64,000 nucleotides of DNA, taken from Enterocloster bolteae (GTDB taxonomy: Bacteria; Bacillota; Clostridia; Lachnospirales; Lachnospiraceae). Below, in pieces: positions 50,182-59,717 of the stretch (position 1 is its first letter; every line of letters starts with the position of its first letter). The stretch covers positions 1,550,001 through 1,614,000 of the forward strand of contig NZ_CP022464.2 of the NCBI RefSeq assembly GCF_002234575.2. The letters are read 5' to 3'. The notes under the pieces were generated by a model that did not search any database, was not told the DNA's origin, and was given only the letters and a program-made list of their open reading frames with translations. The translations under genes were made by a program, and so were the position numbers.

Positions 50182-51645
50182 TTGGAATATGTCATTTTCA
50201 CAGAAGAAGAAAAGGAACGCGCAGGAGCAGCAAACCTGGTGGAATTTCTCTTACGCCAGGGGGAGGAACTGGAACCGTCCGGAAGTGAATGGCGTTGGAA
50301 ACGGCATGACAGCGTGACGGTACGTAATAATACCTGGTATCGGCATAGCTGTAACTACGGAGGTTCAACAATCCAGTTCCTGCAGGAATTCTATGACATG
50401 ACGTATGTTGAAGCGATGAAGTGTCTGCTGGAAGGTAACTACCAGCCGGTCATCCGGGAAACTGGGGACGGGAGTACATGCCTCAAGGCGAAAAGCAGAA
50501 AGGAATTCCAACTACCGGAACCATATAAGAATGAGAAACGTGTCCTGGCTTATCTTTCCCGGACACGTTTCGTTGATTATGAAATCCTTATGTTCTTCAT
50601 TGAGCGGGGAGCCATCTATGAAGAAATGAGACGGCATAATGCAGTGTTCGTAGGCTTTGACAATCAGGGCAAGGCGCGCCATGCGCATATGAAAGGAGCC
50701 TACACAAATGGAGAAAGCTTCCGGCTGAATGTGGAGGGCTCAGATCCCGCCTATGGATTCGGTTACTGTGGGGAAGGTCCGAGACTGTACGTGTTTGAGG
50801 CAGCCATTGATCTTCTGTCGTTCCTGACACTCTATCCCCTTGAATGGAAGAAACAGAGTTATATCTGTCTGGACGGATTATCCGAACACGCAATGCTTCA
50901 GATGCTGCACAGTCATCCCTGGTTACAGGAAGTCATTCTCTGTATGGACCATGACCCGGCTGGAATTGAGGGATGTTACCGGCTGAAGGAGATCCTGGAG
51001 GGAGAGGGATATAAAAACGTGTCGCGTCTGTCATCCAGGAATAAGGATTGGAACGAGGACTTGAAGGAAATGCACGGAATCCATCCAGCGCCTGCAAGGG
51101 AACATCCAGGACTCTTAACGTGTATGAAGCTATGCCTGTGGTTGAAGAATCAGGAAGATAAGTTATGTACAGATGAGGAAGCCCTAAAGCAGATTCAGGA
51201 CTCCTTTCACCACTTAAGTATGGCAATGGAACGGCAGGTGACATATGGGGAAGACCATGGAGCGGAGATGCTCATGTGCCTGGAAGATATGTCTGCCTCC
51301 GGATTCCATCTGCTGCTGGAGAACCATAGAAACGAAGAACCATCCTGTACAAAAGAGCAGCTTGCAAACCAACTGTTTAAATCCTATCAGCCACACCGGG
51401 ACAGAGGAAGGATGCGGGTAAAATCAGAGGAATTAAAAATGACGGTCGAATCCATTTGTCCATTGGATATGCAGAAATGTACTAAAGAAGATATGGAAAC
51501 AGGAACGGACTCCTTCAGAACGTTCATCATGGCCTGTATGAAATGTTACATCCAGATCAGCAAGATAACTAAAGAACAGCAACAAGAGTCTGATAGGAAT
51601 GTGACAGTTACCTGCGTGGAAGGGATTCAAGAACAGGAGGTGTAG
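50182..51645 (+). CDS. DUF3991/toprim primase-like protein
   Basis: A 487-residue protein starting at TTG after GGAGGGATC. The N-terminus (NLVEFLLRQGEELEPSGSEW, RWKRHDSVTVRNNTWYRHSC, NYGGSTIQFLQEFYDM) matches the DUF3991 zinc-finger-like domain preceding a toprim domain. The toprim has LYVFEAAIDLLSFLTLYP and EVILCMDHDPAGIEG, with acidic DHD residues for metal. It would prime or process transferred DNA. The C-terminus is helical, of unknown role. It follows the relaxase by 12 bases. Confidence 0.82.
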   Translation: MEYVIFTEEEKERAGAANLVEFLLRQGEELEPSGSEWRWKRHDSVTVRNNTWYRHSCNYGGSTIQFLQEFYDMTYVEAMKCLLEGNYQPVIRETGDGSTCLKAKSRKEFQLPEPYKNEKRVLAYLSRTRFVDYEILMFFIERGAIYEEMRRHNAVFVGFDNQGKARHAHMKGAYTNGESFRLNVEGSDPAYGFGYCGEGPRLYVFEAAIDLLSFLTLYPLEWKKQSYICLDGLSEHAMLQMLHSHPWLQEVILCMDHDPAGIEGCYRLKEILEGEGYKNVSRLSSRNKDWNEDLKEMHGIHPAPAREHPGLLTCMKLCLWLKNQEDKLCTDEEALKQIQDSFHHLSMAMERQVTYGEDHGAEMLMCLEDMSASGFHLLLENHRNEEPSCTKEQLANQLFKSYQPHRDRGRMRVKSEELKMTVESICPLDMQKCTKEDMETGTDSFRTFIMACMKCYIQISKITKEQQQESDRNVTVTCVEGIQEQEV

Positions 51646-51649
51646 CGGG

Positions 51650-53455
51650 ATGGATGGTTCTGGTGTGACACTGTTAATTGTCATAGGATTCTTCATGTTT
51701 GCAGTGATTAGCGGGATTGCAATGCTATCCTGCCATTATACGTTGGATGGAATCAAAAGTAAGACAGTAGGGGACGGCCAGCATGGAACGGCCCGTTTTG
51801 CAACGAAACAGGAAATCCGAAGAACATTTACGCATGTGGAATATCTCCCTGAAGCGTGGCGCAGGGGAAGCAGATTACCGGAAGCGCAGGGACTGGTTGT
51901 GGGGGGAGTCTTTAAAGGGAAAAGAGTAACTGCGCTGGTTGATACGGATGATGTCCACACGCTCATGATTGGGTCAGCCGGTGTAGGAAAGACAGCGTAT
52001 TTTCTGTATCCGAACATTGAATATGCCTGTGCGTCAGGAATGTCATTTCTGGCAACCGATACAAAGGGGGATTTGTTTCGGAATTATGCAGGTATAGCAA
52101 AGAAGTACTATGGATATGAGGCTGCTGTTATCGATTTGAGAAATCCCACAAGAAGTGATGGCAATAACCTGCTGCATCTGGTCAACCAGTATATGGACCA
52201 GTACCAGAAAGATACGAGCAATCTGGCTGCAAAAGCAAAAGCAGAAAAGTACGCAAAAATCACCTCAAAGACCATTATCAATTCCAGTGGAGGGGACGCG
52301 GCATCTTATGGACAGAATGCCTATTTTTATGATGCGGCGGAAGGTCTTCTGACTGCGGTTATTCTATTGATTGCGGAATACTGTCCTCCGGAAAAGCGGC
52401 ATATCATCTCAGTATTCAAACTAATTCAGGATTTACTGGCGCCAAGTGGCGTAAAAGGAAAGAATCAGTTCCAACTGCTGATGGATAAGCTGCCCCCGGA
52501 CCACAAAGCAAAATGGTTTGCGGGATCCGCCCTCAATACCGGGGACCAGGCCATGGCTTCCGTTATGTCCACCGCGTTATCCCGTCTTAACGCTTTCCTG
52601 GATTCAGAACTGGAGCAGATCCTGTGCTTTGATACAGTGATTGATGCGGAACGTTTCTGCAATACGAAATCTGCGATCTTTGTTGTCCTTCCGGAAGAAG
52701 ACGCGACCAAGTATTTTATGGCGTCGCTGATTGTCCAGCAGCTATACAGGGAGCTCCTGGCGGTCGCGGATGAACAGGGAGGGAAGCTTAAAAACCGTGT
52801 GATGTTCTATCTGGATGAGATAGGGACCATACCCAAAATCGAATCACTGGAGATGGCATTCAGCGCCGTTCGGTCCAGGCGGTGTTCCATTGTAGCCATT
52901 ATCCAGAGTTTTGCGCAGCTCCAGAAAAATTATGGGAAAGAGGGGAGTGAAATCATTACTGATAACTGTCAGGATGGCATTTTTGGCGGGTTTGCACCAA
53001 ACTCCGAGTCAGCGGAAGTGCTGTCAAAACATATGGGAAACAGGACCGTATTGTCCGGATATGTCAGCAGAGGAAGGAATGATCCGTCCCAGAGCCTGCA
53101 GATGATCGCACGTCCGCTCATGACACCGGATGAAATCAAGGCACTGAAAAAGGGAACATTTATCGTTACGAAGACTGGGGCACATCCGATGCAGACAACG
53201 CTGAAACTGTTCCTGAAATGGGGGATTACATTTGAAGAACCTTATGAATTGCAGGAACGGGCCGCCAGGAAGGTAAGCTATGCGGACAAACTGGAACTGG
53301 AGATGGAGATTATGAACCGGCAGCTGGCAGTTAACCTCTCGGCGATGGAGGTTATGAGTGAAATAGAAACAAGATGTTCAGAGCGTATGCTTGTTAAAAA
53401 AGAACATGGGAGGCCGGGGACGATTGGAGGAAAGCTGCCGGTCCGCGTGGATTAG
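51650..53455 (+). CDS. VirD4/TraG-family type IV coupling protein
   Basis: A 601-residue ATPase with one N-terminal helix (TLLIVIGFFMFAVISGIAML), Walker A IGSAGVGKTAYFLYP near residue 108, ATDTKGDLF, and the Walker B region VMFYLDEIGTIPKI. IIQSFAQLQKNYG is a sensor-like part. It links the relaxase-DNA complex to the T4SS. It starts five bases after the toprim gene. Confidence 0.92.
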   Translation: MDGSGVTLLIVIGFFMFAVISGIAMLSCHYTLDGIKSKTVGDGQHGTARFATKQEIRRTFTHVEYLPEAWRRGSRLPEAQGLVVGGVFKGKRVTALVDTDDVHTLMIGSAGVGKTAYFLYPNIEYACASGMSFLATDTKGDLFRNYAGIAKKYYGYEAAVIDLRNPTRSDGNNLLHLVNQYMDQYQKDTSNLAAKAKAEKYAKITSKTIINSSGGDAASYGQNAYFYDAAEGLLTAVILLIAEYCPPEKRHIISVFKLIQDLLAPSGVKGKNQFQLLMDKLPPDHKAKWFAGSALNTGDQAMASVMSTALSRLNAFLDSELEQILCFDTVIDAERFCNTKSAIFVVLPEEDATKYFMASLIVQQLYRELLAVADEQGGKLKNRVMFYLDEIGTIPKIESLEMAFSAVRSRRCSIVAIIQSFAQLQKNYGKEGSEIITDNCQDGIFGGFAPNSESAEVLSKHMGNRTVLSGYVSRGRNDPSQSLQMIARPLMTPDEIKALKKGTFIVTKTGAHPMQTTLKLFLKWGITFEEPYELQERAARKVSYADKLELEMEIMNRQLAVNLSAMEVMSEIETRCSERMLVKKEHGRPGTIGGKLPVRVD

Positions 53456-53468
53456 AGGGGGGTGAGGA

Positions 53469-53726
53469 ATGGGATATTTCCGTAAACTATATCAGTCGGG
53501 ATTACCGCACCGTGCCATCAGTGTGTATATGTACCTGAAAGACCGGACCGATAAGAATGGTACGTGTTATCCCTCTATCGGTACCATATCAAAAGAACTT
53601 GTGTTATCGAGGAATACTGTGAAACGTGGAATTGATGATTTAGTAAAAGCTGGCTTTATACAAAAGGAGACAAGGTTGCGGGACAACGGAGGAAGAAGCT
53701 CAAATCTGTACCGCCTTTTGAAATAA
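53469..53726 (+). CDS. Winged helix-turn-helix protein
   Basis: An 85-residue protein with GYFRKLYQSGLPHRAISVYM, YLKDRTDKNGTCYPSIGTIS and KELVLSRNTVKRGIDDLVKA, GFIQKETRLR, typical of replication-initiator-like or GntR-type wHTH domains in clostridial elements. It may regulate the conjugation operon. GGGGGGTGAGG precedes the ATG. Relatives usually have a longer C-terminus, so the tail may be lost; coding-like text continues out of frame downstream. Confidence 0.75.
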   Translation: MGYFRKLYQSGLPHRAISVYMYLKDRTDKNGTCYPSIGTISKELVLSRNTVKRGIDDLVKAGFIQKETRLRDNGGRSSNLYRLLK

Positions 53727-53952
53727 ATACAAATGTCACGCCAGGGGGGAAGTCCGGTTATGATGTGGGCCGCCCCCTGGGGCAGGATGGGCCGCCAGGA
53801 AGGGACCAATTTAACTTTAGAACAGAGAAGAAAGTATAATAAAGGACGTGGAAGCTGTTACTTGTTTGCACACCTTGCGAGGGCGGTAGCTGATAAGTTT
53901 GGTAAGGAGGGTAGGAGGAGGCACAGCCGGCAGGTATATTCCTGACGGCTTA
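53727..53952. other. Right end of the ICE-like element
   Basis: Frame-shifted text here (GRPLGQDGPPGRDQFNFRTE) looks like an eroded tail of the wHTH gene. A 71-codon frame at 53733-53945 has poor coding character. GCCGGCAGG...CCTGACGGC near 53926-53950 is an imperfect hairpin that could be a terminator. No att repeat was found. Confidence 0.4.
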
Positions 53953-54732
53953 TTATGAACCTGCCGACTTATATCTGCTTACTCCGGCCCTCCAGAATAT
54001 GCAGCAGAGGGCGAAGAATATAAGGCATACGATGGGAGCGGCAGCATAGAGCTTCCGGCTGCTTTTTCCCAAAAGAATAAGCAGGGGATAGTATTGAAAG
54101 CAGGCCAGAGGGACGATGAAGGTGAGGAATTTTAATATGGAACTTCCGTAGATGCCGGCAGGATATCGTCCGAATTCTCTTCCGCCGTCCGTGAAGATGT
54201 TCATGAACTCCAGCCCCTCTATGGTAAAAAAGCAGAGTGTGGCATAGATGATGTATAATCCCATGAATAGAAAAATACCGCACAGAATCATGAAAAGCAG
54301 AAGAAGAACTCCCTGTATGGTCCAGCGGATACCGCTAGACCATATGGCATAAGCAAGAATAACGACTGCCTGCAACAGGCGTCCCACGCTGGAAAATTCA
54401 ATTTTGGAGGCAAAGGTCTGAAAAAGGGTACCAGCGGGCCGGAGCATAATCCGGTCAAATTCACCATTGGAAACCACATGGCTGAACCCTTTAAAGCCTG
54501 CTGCAAATAATTCCGCTATTGAGAAGGCGGACAGGACAACGGAAAAACACAAAAGAACCTGCTGGTAGGTGAAGCCATCCACTGTATGAAATTGCTGAAA
54601 CATAAAGAACACGCTCAGAAAACCAGCAAAGGAAACAAAAAACTGTCCAAGGGCCGTGAGGAGGAAGGAAACTTTGTATTCAAGAGCACTTTTCAGCTGT
54701 ATGGAGAAATAGCGGCAATATAAGCGTAACAT
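53953..54732 (-). CDS. ABC-2 family permease (second subunit)
   Basis: A 259-residue protein with six hydrophobic segments (LTALGQFFVSFAGFLSVFFM, LLLLFMILCGIFLFMGLYII, and others) of the DUF990/ABC-2 type, and GRLLQAVVILAYAIWS near the middle. The start is the ATG at 54732 after GGAGGTTGATT; a much longer frame extends upstream but crosses the previous gene and is rejected. It pairs with the permease at 54735 and the ATPase at 55535 as an exporter. The substrate is unknown. Confidence 0.8.
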   Translation of the reverse strand: MLRLYCRYFSIQLKSALEYKVSFLLTALGQFFVSFAGFLSVFFMFQQFHTVDGFTYQQVLLCFSVVLSAFSIAELFAAGFKGFSHVVSNGEFDRIMLRPAGTLFQTFASKIEFSSVGRLLQAVVILAYAIWSSGIRWTIQGVLLLLFMILCGIFLFMGLYIIYATLCFFTIEGLEFMNIFTDGGREFGRYPAGIYGSSILKFLTFIVPLACFQYYPLLILLGKSSRKLYAAAPIVCLIFFALCCIFWRAGVSRYKSAGS

Positions 54733-54734
54733 AA

Positions 54735-55538
54735 TCAACCTCCCTGTATGACTGCGTGTTTCAAAGCGAGTGACATCAGATAATGGCCCAGGACCGTCAG
54801 GGCAATGACCCAAAATAGCTGAAGGGACAGAGTGCTTACAGCCGCTGCACCAGCAATGTTTGCCGAATAAATCCGGTAAGGAGCGTTCTGCATGGATGCA
54901 AAGGGAAGCAGCTCCATGATGCCGCGTATCCTGCCGGGAAGAAAGGGAAGGGGAATGATTCCGCCGGACATGAATTCCACAAGGGACAGGGATATGACCC
55001 TGATTCCAAGGGGGGATAGGGTGAAAAACGTTGCAATATATATCAGCATGGAAAATGCCACTACCACAAGGAATCCCAGTATCATGGATAAAAGAAACAG
55101 GACAGCAGTTTTGACGTCTGGCGGCAGAGCCAGCCCGTATGGCTTTGGAAGGAGCAGGGCTGTCAAGAGAATGGGCATGCATCTTAACACTGCTTTGGAA
55201 GCCCTGTTGGCAAGGCTTTTGACGAACCACATGGAGTAGATGTCCACCGGGCGGCAGAGTTCATATGCCACTGTGCCGTTGGAGATGGCCTGAAATATCT
55301 CTTCCTCCATGAGCCAGGTCATGAACAGGGCCAGGAACGCCTGTTGAAGCCAATAATAGGATGCAAGCTGGGAAAAACCCATGGGAAACGCTTCCGGCTC
55401 AGAGCGGTAGAAGGCAGAAAAGAGCAATATTTCCATGGCTCCCCACATGAATTGTGTCAGAATGCCTGCATAGGCAGCTGTCCGGTACTGGAGTCCCTGT
55501 ATGAAACGTATTTTGAAAAAGGAAGCATATTTTTTCAT
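54735..55538 (-). CDS. ABC-2 family permease (first subunit)
   Basis: A 267-residue membrane protein (KKYASFFKIRFIQGLQYRTA, AYAGILTQFMWGAMEILLFS, FSQLASYYWLQQAFLALFMT) of the same ABC-2 export type as its neighbour, with about six helices and the phrase VEFMSGGIIPLPFLPGRIRG. Its start overlaps the ATPase stop by four bases, so the three genes form an operon on the minus strand. Confidence 0.82.
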   Translation of the reverse strand: MKKYASFFKIRFIQGLQYRTAAYAGILTQFMWGAMEILLFSAFYRSEPEAFPMGFSQLASYYWLQQAFLALFMTWLMEEEIFQAISNGTVAYELCRPVDIYSMWFVKSLANRASKAVLRCMPILLTALLLPKPYGLALPPDVKTAVLFLLSMILGFLVVVAFSMLIYIATFFTLSPLGIRVISLSLVEFMSGGIIPLPFLPGRIRGIMELLPFASMQNAPYRIYSANIAGAAAVSTLSLQLFWVIALTVLGHYLMSLALKHAVIQGG

Positions 55539-56536
55539 ATTGAATACTCCTGGTAGAGGGAAACAACCATCTCATCCATGGTGGTGCCTGTGATTGACAG
55601 GTCATTGATTTCCAGCCGGGAATTGAGGATGGAAATGACCTGGGACACGCTGACGGTAGTTGTATCGGCCAGGACTTCCAGATGGCCGGGTATATCCTTG
55701 ATAACGGATAACCCGTTTTCAAGGATGTCCAGTAAGTCGGAAGCCCTGCCACATAGGGGGGCCGGTGTATAATCAATGGAAATATGTTTGGCAGAAGAAT
55801 AATGTTTTTTCAACATCTGAAGGTCGCCGTCCAATAGAAGGCGGCCTTTTCCTATGAGAAGAATCCTGTTTGTCAACGCCTCTATATCCTGCGTGTCATG
55901 GGTGGTAAGGATAATGGTGGTGCCCTGGTCCCTGTTGATTTCCCGGATAATATTGCGGACCGCAACTTTTGAGACGGCATCCAGCCCTATGGTGGGCTCG
56001 TCTAGAAAGAGGATTCGCGGCGAGTGAAGGAGGGAGGCAGCAAGTTCGCACCGCATTCGCTGCCCAAGGGAAAGCTGGCGGACCGGCGTCCTTATGATGG
56101 TTCCAATGTCCAGAAGCTGAATCAGATAACTCAGATTCCGGTGGTAGGACTGGTCTGAGAGGCGGTATATGTCCTTTAAAAGCTCAAAGGAATCTGCCAC
56201 AGGCACGTCCCACCACAGCTGGGAGCGCTGTCCGAACACCACCCCGATGTCCTTTACATATTCCTTCCGCTGTTTCCATGGATTCATACCGTTGATATGG
56301 CATTGGCCGCTGTCGGGGACCAGGATGCCGGACATAATTTTAATGGTGCTGCTTTTTCCTGCGCCGTTAGGGCCTATATAACCCACGATTTCCCCCTCAC
56401 GGATATGAAAGGAGATATCCTCCAGCGCGTGGATGGTTTCATATTCCCTGTGGAACAAGGAAGCAAAAGCAGCCGACAAACCCGAATTCCTCCTGGCCAC
56501 CCGGTATGTCTTGCAGATATGCTCCAATGTAATCAT
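55535..56536 (-). CDS. ABC transporter ATP-binding protein of the ABC-2 exporter
   Basis: A 333-residue ATPase with Walker A GPNGAGKSSTIKIM, signature LSLGQRMRCELAASLL, Walker B RILFLDEPTIGLDAV, and H-loop LTTHDTQDIEALTNRI. The C-terminal 90 residues are a regulatory ACT-like part. The start is the ATG at 56536 after GGAGGATAAAAAC; a Met 11 codons upstream was rejected. It energises the two permeases that follow. Its substrate (lipid, drug or peptide) is unknown. Confidence 0.9.
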   Translation of the reverse strand: MITLEHICKTYRVARRNSGLSAAFASLFHREYETIHALEDISFHIREGEIVGYIGPNGAGKSSTIKIMSGILVPDSGQCHINGMNPWKQRKEYVKDIGVVFGQRSQLWWDVPVADSFELLKDIYRLSDQSYHRNLSYLIQLLDIGTIIRTPVRQLSLGQRMRCELAASLLHSPRILFLDEPTIGLDAVSKVAVRNIIREINRDQGTTIILTTHDTQDIEALTNRILLIGKGRLLLDGDLQMLKKHYSSAKHISIDYTPAPLCGRASDLLDILENGLSVIKDIPGHLEVLADTTTVSVSQVISILNSRLEINDLSITGTTMDEMVVSLYQEYSI

Positions 56537-57031
56537 GTTTTTATCCTCCGCAGAAAGCCTGTATGGCATTTTAGCATTAAATTCTTATTCTATAGCCTGA
56601 AAAAGAAATTGTCAACAGCATTGAAATAAAAATACTCTGCTAAAATACTCTGGAAAGCCAGGCACGGGAGCAGGAGCCAATCAAAAACACATAGTTTTTT
56701 TCTATGAACAAAAAGTACGTTTATACAACATTTCTATTCGGGACACGATTGAATTCAGTCAGGCCTTCAAAAGTCCAATAAATACTCATCTTTATAGTTG
56801 AAATTAAATATAGGATTTGTTGAATTAAAATAAAAGAACAGAAATTTGGCAGGAATTCAGAAAAATGTGAAAAAATATTTGAACTAAACCTGGAATTGGT
56901 GGAAGTAGACAAGAAAATACACAAATGTTATAATCAGGACGTCATTTTTTACATCATTCAACGCTCTGGATACAGAGCTGCCGGCTGTTTTAACGGTACC
57001 TGTATCTGTCGGAAAGGAAGGTTTTACTATT
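56537..57031. other. Divergent intergenic region with promoter
   Basis: About 500 AT-rich bases between the minus-strand exporter and the peptide importer. The promoter for the importer lies at 56906-56934. No other gene or RNA feature was recognised. Confidence 0.5.
56906..56934 (+). promoter_or_regulatory. Putative promoter of the peptide importer operon
   Basis: TAGACA at 56906-56911 and TATAAT at 56929-56934 are separated by 17 bases, about 100 bases before the ATG at 57032, giving a leader of some 90 bases. Confidence 0.65.
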
Positions 57032-58666
57032 ATGAAACACAGGAAATGGTTCCGTTTGCTTGCCCTGGCTCTCAGCGCTGTGATGCTGACTGCATGTGGC
57101 CAGTCCGGCGGGGCAAAGGAGGAGGCCACCTCTGCGGTTGCGGGAGATACGGCTAAGGGAACAGGAAACACCCAGGGAACAGAAACTGCACAGGGGACAG
57201 GGGAAACAGAATATAAGACGGAGCTGAACGTTGCAATCACCGCAAATCCGCCAACACTGGATGTTCACGGCGTCAATTCCAACATTGTAGGAGGAATCGG
57301 CACCCATATCTATGAGCCTTTGTTTGCAATGGATGCAAATTATGAGCCGGCCGGCGTACTGGCTGATTCCTACACTGTAAGTGAAGATGGAAAAGTCTAC
57401 ACAATCAAATTGCGCCAGGGCGTCAAGTTTCACAATGGACAGGAAATGACAGCGGATGACGTGGTTGCATCCATGTCCCGCTGGCTGGAATTATCCGGCA
57501 AGGCAAAGGCCCTTCTGGAAGGAACCGTATTTGAAAAAGCAGATGATTATACCATTACCATGACACTGCCGGAGGCGTATGCCGATGCCATGACCGTGGT
57601 AGCTGCATCCATTCAGTTCCCTGCAGTCTATCCGAAATCCGTCATTGATTCTGCAGGAACAGAGGGTATAACGGAATATATAGGCACAGGCCCTTACAAA
57701 CTGGACGAGTGGAAACAGGACCAGTACATTCATCTGGTCAAGTATGAGGACTATGCGCAGCCCGCCGGAGTGTCCTCCGGTTTCACAGGCGAAAAGCTGG
57801 CAGCCACCCCGGATATTTACTTCCGTGTGGTAACAGACGATTCCACCCGGGTCGCCGGCGTACAGACTGGCCAGTATGACATTGCGGAAGAGATGCCGCA
57901 GGAGAGATACCAGGAGCTTTCCGGTGACAGCAGTCTTAAATTCTATGTAAAGACCGCAGGAACCATCAACCTGTTCTTTAATACCACAAAAGGAATCATG
58001 ACCAATGAGCAGATGCGCCAGGCTATTATGGCCTGCCTGAATTGTGACGATATTATGCTGGCAAGCTACGGCGACCCCAACCTGTATGTGCTCAATCCGG
58101 GCTGGTGCAATCCGGATGACGCGATGTGGGGCAGTGATGCGGGTTCAGAATATTATAATCAGAATAACATAGAGAAAGCAAAGGAGCTGTTGACCGAGGC
58201 CGGTTATAACAATGAGGAAATTGTCCTGGTAACAACCCCTGATTATGGCGAGATGTATAATGCAACCCTGGTTGTCCAGGCTGAATTACAGAGCGCCGGT
58301 ATCAATGCAGTGGTTGAGAGCTATGATTTTGCAACCTTCATGGAGCACAGGGCCAATCCGGACCAGTTCTCCCTGTATATAACCAGCAACCGTTATAACC
58401 TGAATCCGGTTCAGCTTTCCGTCCTGACCAAGGATTGGGCCGGACTGGACCGTCCGGAGGTGGACCAGGGGATATCCGCAATCCGTATGGCGGCCTCCGC
58501 TGAGGAATCCTCCGAAAAATGGGATGATTTGCAGGAATTCCTGTACGAATATGGGGCGGCAAGCGTTCTGGGACACTACAGCGGCCTGATGGCCACAGGG
58601 GCCGGCGTGGAAGGCTTTAATTTCTTTGACTTTCCGCTTTACTGGAATGTGAAAGTTCCTGTATAA
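57032..58666 (+). CDS. Family 5 peptide/oligopeptide substrate-binding lipoprotein
   Basis: A 544-residue lipoprotein: signal with lipobox VMLTACG, a Gly/Thr-rich linker, then the family 5 fold with ELNVAITANPPTLDVHGVNS, GIGTHIYEPLFAMDANYEPA, GVKFHNGQEMTADDVVASMS, TGPYKLDEWKQDQYIHLVKY and VQAELQSAGINAVVESYDFA. It would pass a dipeptide, oligopeptide or related ligand to the permeases at 58753 and 59718. A terminator directly after this gene suggests that it is made in excess over the rest. GGAAGG precedes the ATG. Confidence 0.9.
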   Translation: MKHRKWFRLLALALSAVMLTACGQSGGAKEEATSAVAGDTAKGTGNTQGTETAQGTGETEYKTELNVAITANPPTLDVHGVNSNIVGGIGTHIYEPLFAMDANYEPAGVLADSYTVSEDGKVYTIKLRQGVKFHNGQEMTADDVVASMSRWLELSGKAKALLEGTVFEKADDYTITMTLPEAYADAMTVVAASIQFPAVYPKSVIDSAGTEGITEYIGTGPYKLDEWKQDQYIHLVKYEDYAQPAGVSSGFTGEKLAATPDIYFRVVTDDSTRVAGVQTGQYDIAEEMPQERYQELSGDSSLKFYVKTAGTINLFFNTTKGIMTNEQMRQAIMACLNCDDIMLASYGDPNLYVLNPGWCNPDDAMWGSDAGSEYYNQNNIEKAKELLTEAGYNNEEIVLVTTPDYGEMYNATLVVQAELQSAGINAVVESYDFATFMEHRANPDQFSLYITSNRYNLNPVQLSVLTKDWAGLDRPEVDQGISAIRMAASAEESSEKWDDLQEFLYEYGAASVLGHYSGLMATGAGVEGFNFFDFPLYWNVKVPV

Positions 58667-58679
58667 TGTATGGTTTACC

Positions 58680-58714
58680 AGCAGGTGGCGGGTTCTCCCC
58701 CACCTGCTTTTTGT
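58680..58714 (+). terminator. Attenuating terminator between substrate protein and permease genes
   Basis: AGCAGGTGG pairs with CCACCTGCT, with inner GGG and CCC, and ends in TTTTT. Such a site after the binding-protein gene commonly lowers downstream expression. Confidence 0.85.
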
Positions 58715-58752
58715 CACATCAATATGGATGATTGGATGGGAAGGAAATAATA

Positions 58753-59703
58753 ATGTTATCTTATATCATAAAGCGGATTCTCTCTCTGATTCCGACTCTG
58801 TTCGTGGTGTCCGTGGTGGTTTTCCTGGTGGTCTATATGATTCCCGGAGGACCAGCCACAGCACTTTTAGGCATGGAGGCAACTCCAGAAGCCATTGCAG
58901 ATTTAAATGCAGAGCTGGGGTTTGACCGCCCCTTTTTTGTGCAGTACGCAGACTGGTTCATAAACATGCTCCACGGTGATTGGGGACAGTCCTATTTCCT
59001 TCAGACCACCGTGCTGGATGCCATAGGGGAATACTTTGCCCCAACTTTCAGCCTGGCTGTTTTCGCGCAGCTTATATCTTTGGTTATCGCTGTCCCCTTG
59101 GGAATTCTGGCTGCATATAGACGGGGAACCTGCGTTGACATGATTACGGTATCGGCTTCTCTGCTGGGAATCGCCATACCTGGTTTCCTCCTCAGTATGT
59201 TTCTGATGCTGTTTTTCGGCGTCCATCTGAAATGGCTTCCTGTGGCAGGTTATGTGCAGATGAGCCAGGGGATTCTTGAACATCTCCGGTATCTGCTGCT
59301 CCCGGCACTATCGCTGGGAGTGGTCCAGGCCGCCTATATCACCCGTATGTCCCGCTCGGCTATGCTGGATGTATTGTATATGAATTACATCCGTACAGCC
59401 CGGGCAAAGGGCCTGAAGGAATCTGCTGTGGTCCTGGTCTACGGACTGAAAAATGCCGGTCCCACTATATTGACGGTAGTAGGGCAGTCCTTTGGCAGTC
59501 TTGTAACAGGAACCATTGTTACCGAGACACTGTTTAACATACCGGGACTGGGCATGCTCACCATGACCTCTATTACACGCCGGGATGTTTTTGTTATTCA
59601 GGGAGTGGTTCTGTTTGTAACATTTATTTATGTGCTGGTTAACCTTGCAGTGGATATTCTGTACGGTTTTGTGGACCCGCGCATACAGCTTGGAAACAAG
59701 TAG
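58753..59703 (+). CDS. DppB-like peptide ABC permease
   Basis: A 316-residue membrane protein with an N-terminal helix (LSYIIKRILSLIPTLFVVSV), the DppB text FLVVYMIPGGPATALLGMEA, LGFDRPFFVQYADWFINMLH and the EAA region MSRSAMLDVLYMNYIRTARA. It pairs with the next gene to form the channel. The ATG at 58753 was chosen over 58732 because of the AAGGAA site. Confidence 0.9.
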   Translation: MLSYIIKRILSLIPTLFVVSVVVFLVVYMIPGGPATALLGMEATPEAIADLNAELGFDRPFFVQYADWFINMLHGDWGQSYFLQTTVLDAIGEYFAPTFSLAVFAQLISLVIAVPLGILAAYRRGTCVDMITVSASLLGIAIPGFLLSMFLMLFFGVHLKWLPVAGYVQMSQGILEHLRYLLLPALSLGVVQAAYITRMSRSAMLDVLYMNYIRTARAKGLKESAVVLVYGLKNAGPTILTVVGQSFGSLVTGTIVTETLFNIPGLGMLTMTSITRRDVFVIQGVVLFVTFIYVLVNLAVDILYGFVDPRIQLGNK

Positions 59704-59717
59704 GGGAGGAGAAGATC

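Larger units (their letters stand above)
7785..53945. mobile_element. ICE-like element with T4SS, relaxase and Tad-like pilus, no integrase seen
   Basis: The span is defined by its content: ArdA-like, SpoVG, YodL, DUF6133, DUF4320, DUF6550, DUF3852, PrgI, VirB4, DUF5688 and DUF6103 proteins, a MobP-type relaxase and a VirD4/TraG coupling protein, all on the plus strand. This set is usual for large clostridial conjugative elements. Ordinary chromosomal transporter genes resume at 53953 on the minus strand. I found no integrase, resolvase or excisionase and no direct repeat at the borders. Several genes are broken (7800, 7981, 10061, 17494, 19637, 44739). The element may be immobile, mobilised in trans, or have its recombinase elsewhere. 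Boundaries are approximate. Confidence 0.75.

Noticed and set aside
53733..53945. A 70-codon open frame at the right end
   Set aside because: Low coding character; the overlapping frame looks like an eroded tail of the wHTH gene.
53953..55230. A 425-codon minus-strand frame as one long permease
   Set aside because: Its first part lies opposite or out of frame with the neighbouring permease; a good start with GGAGG at 54732 defines the real 259-residue gene.
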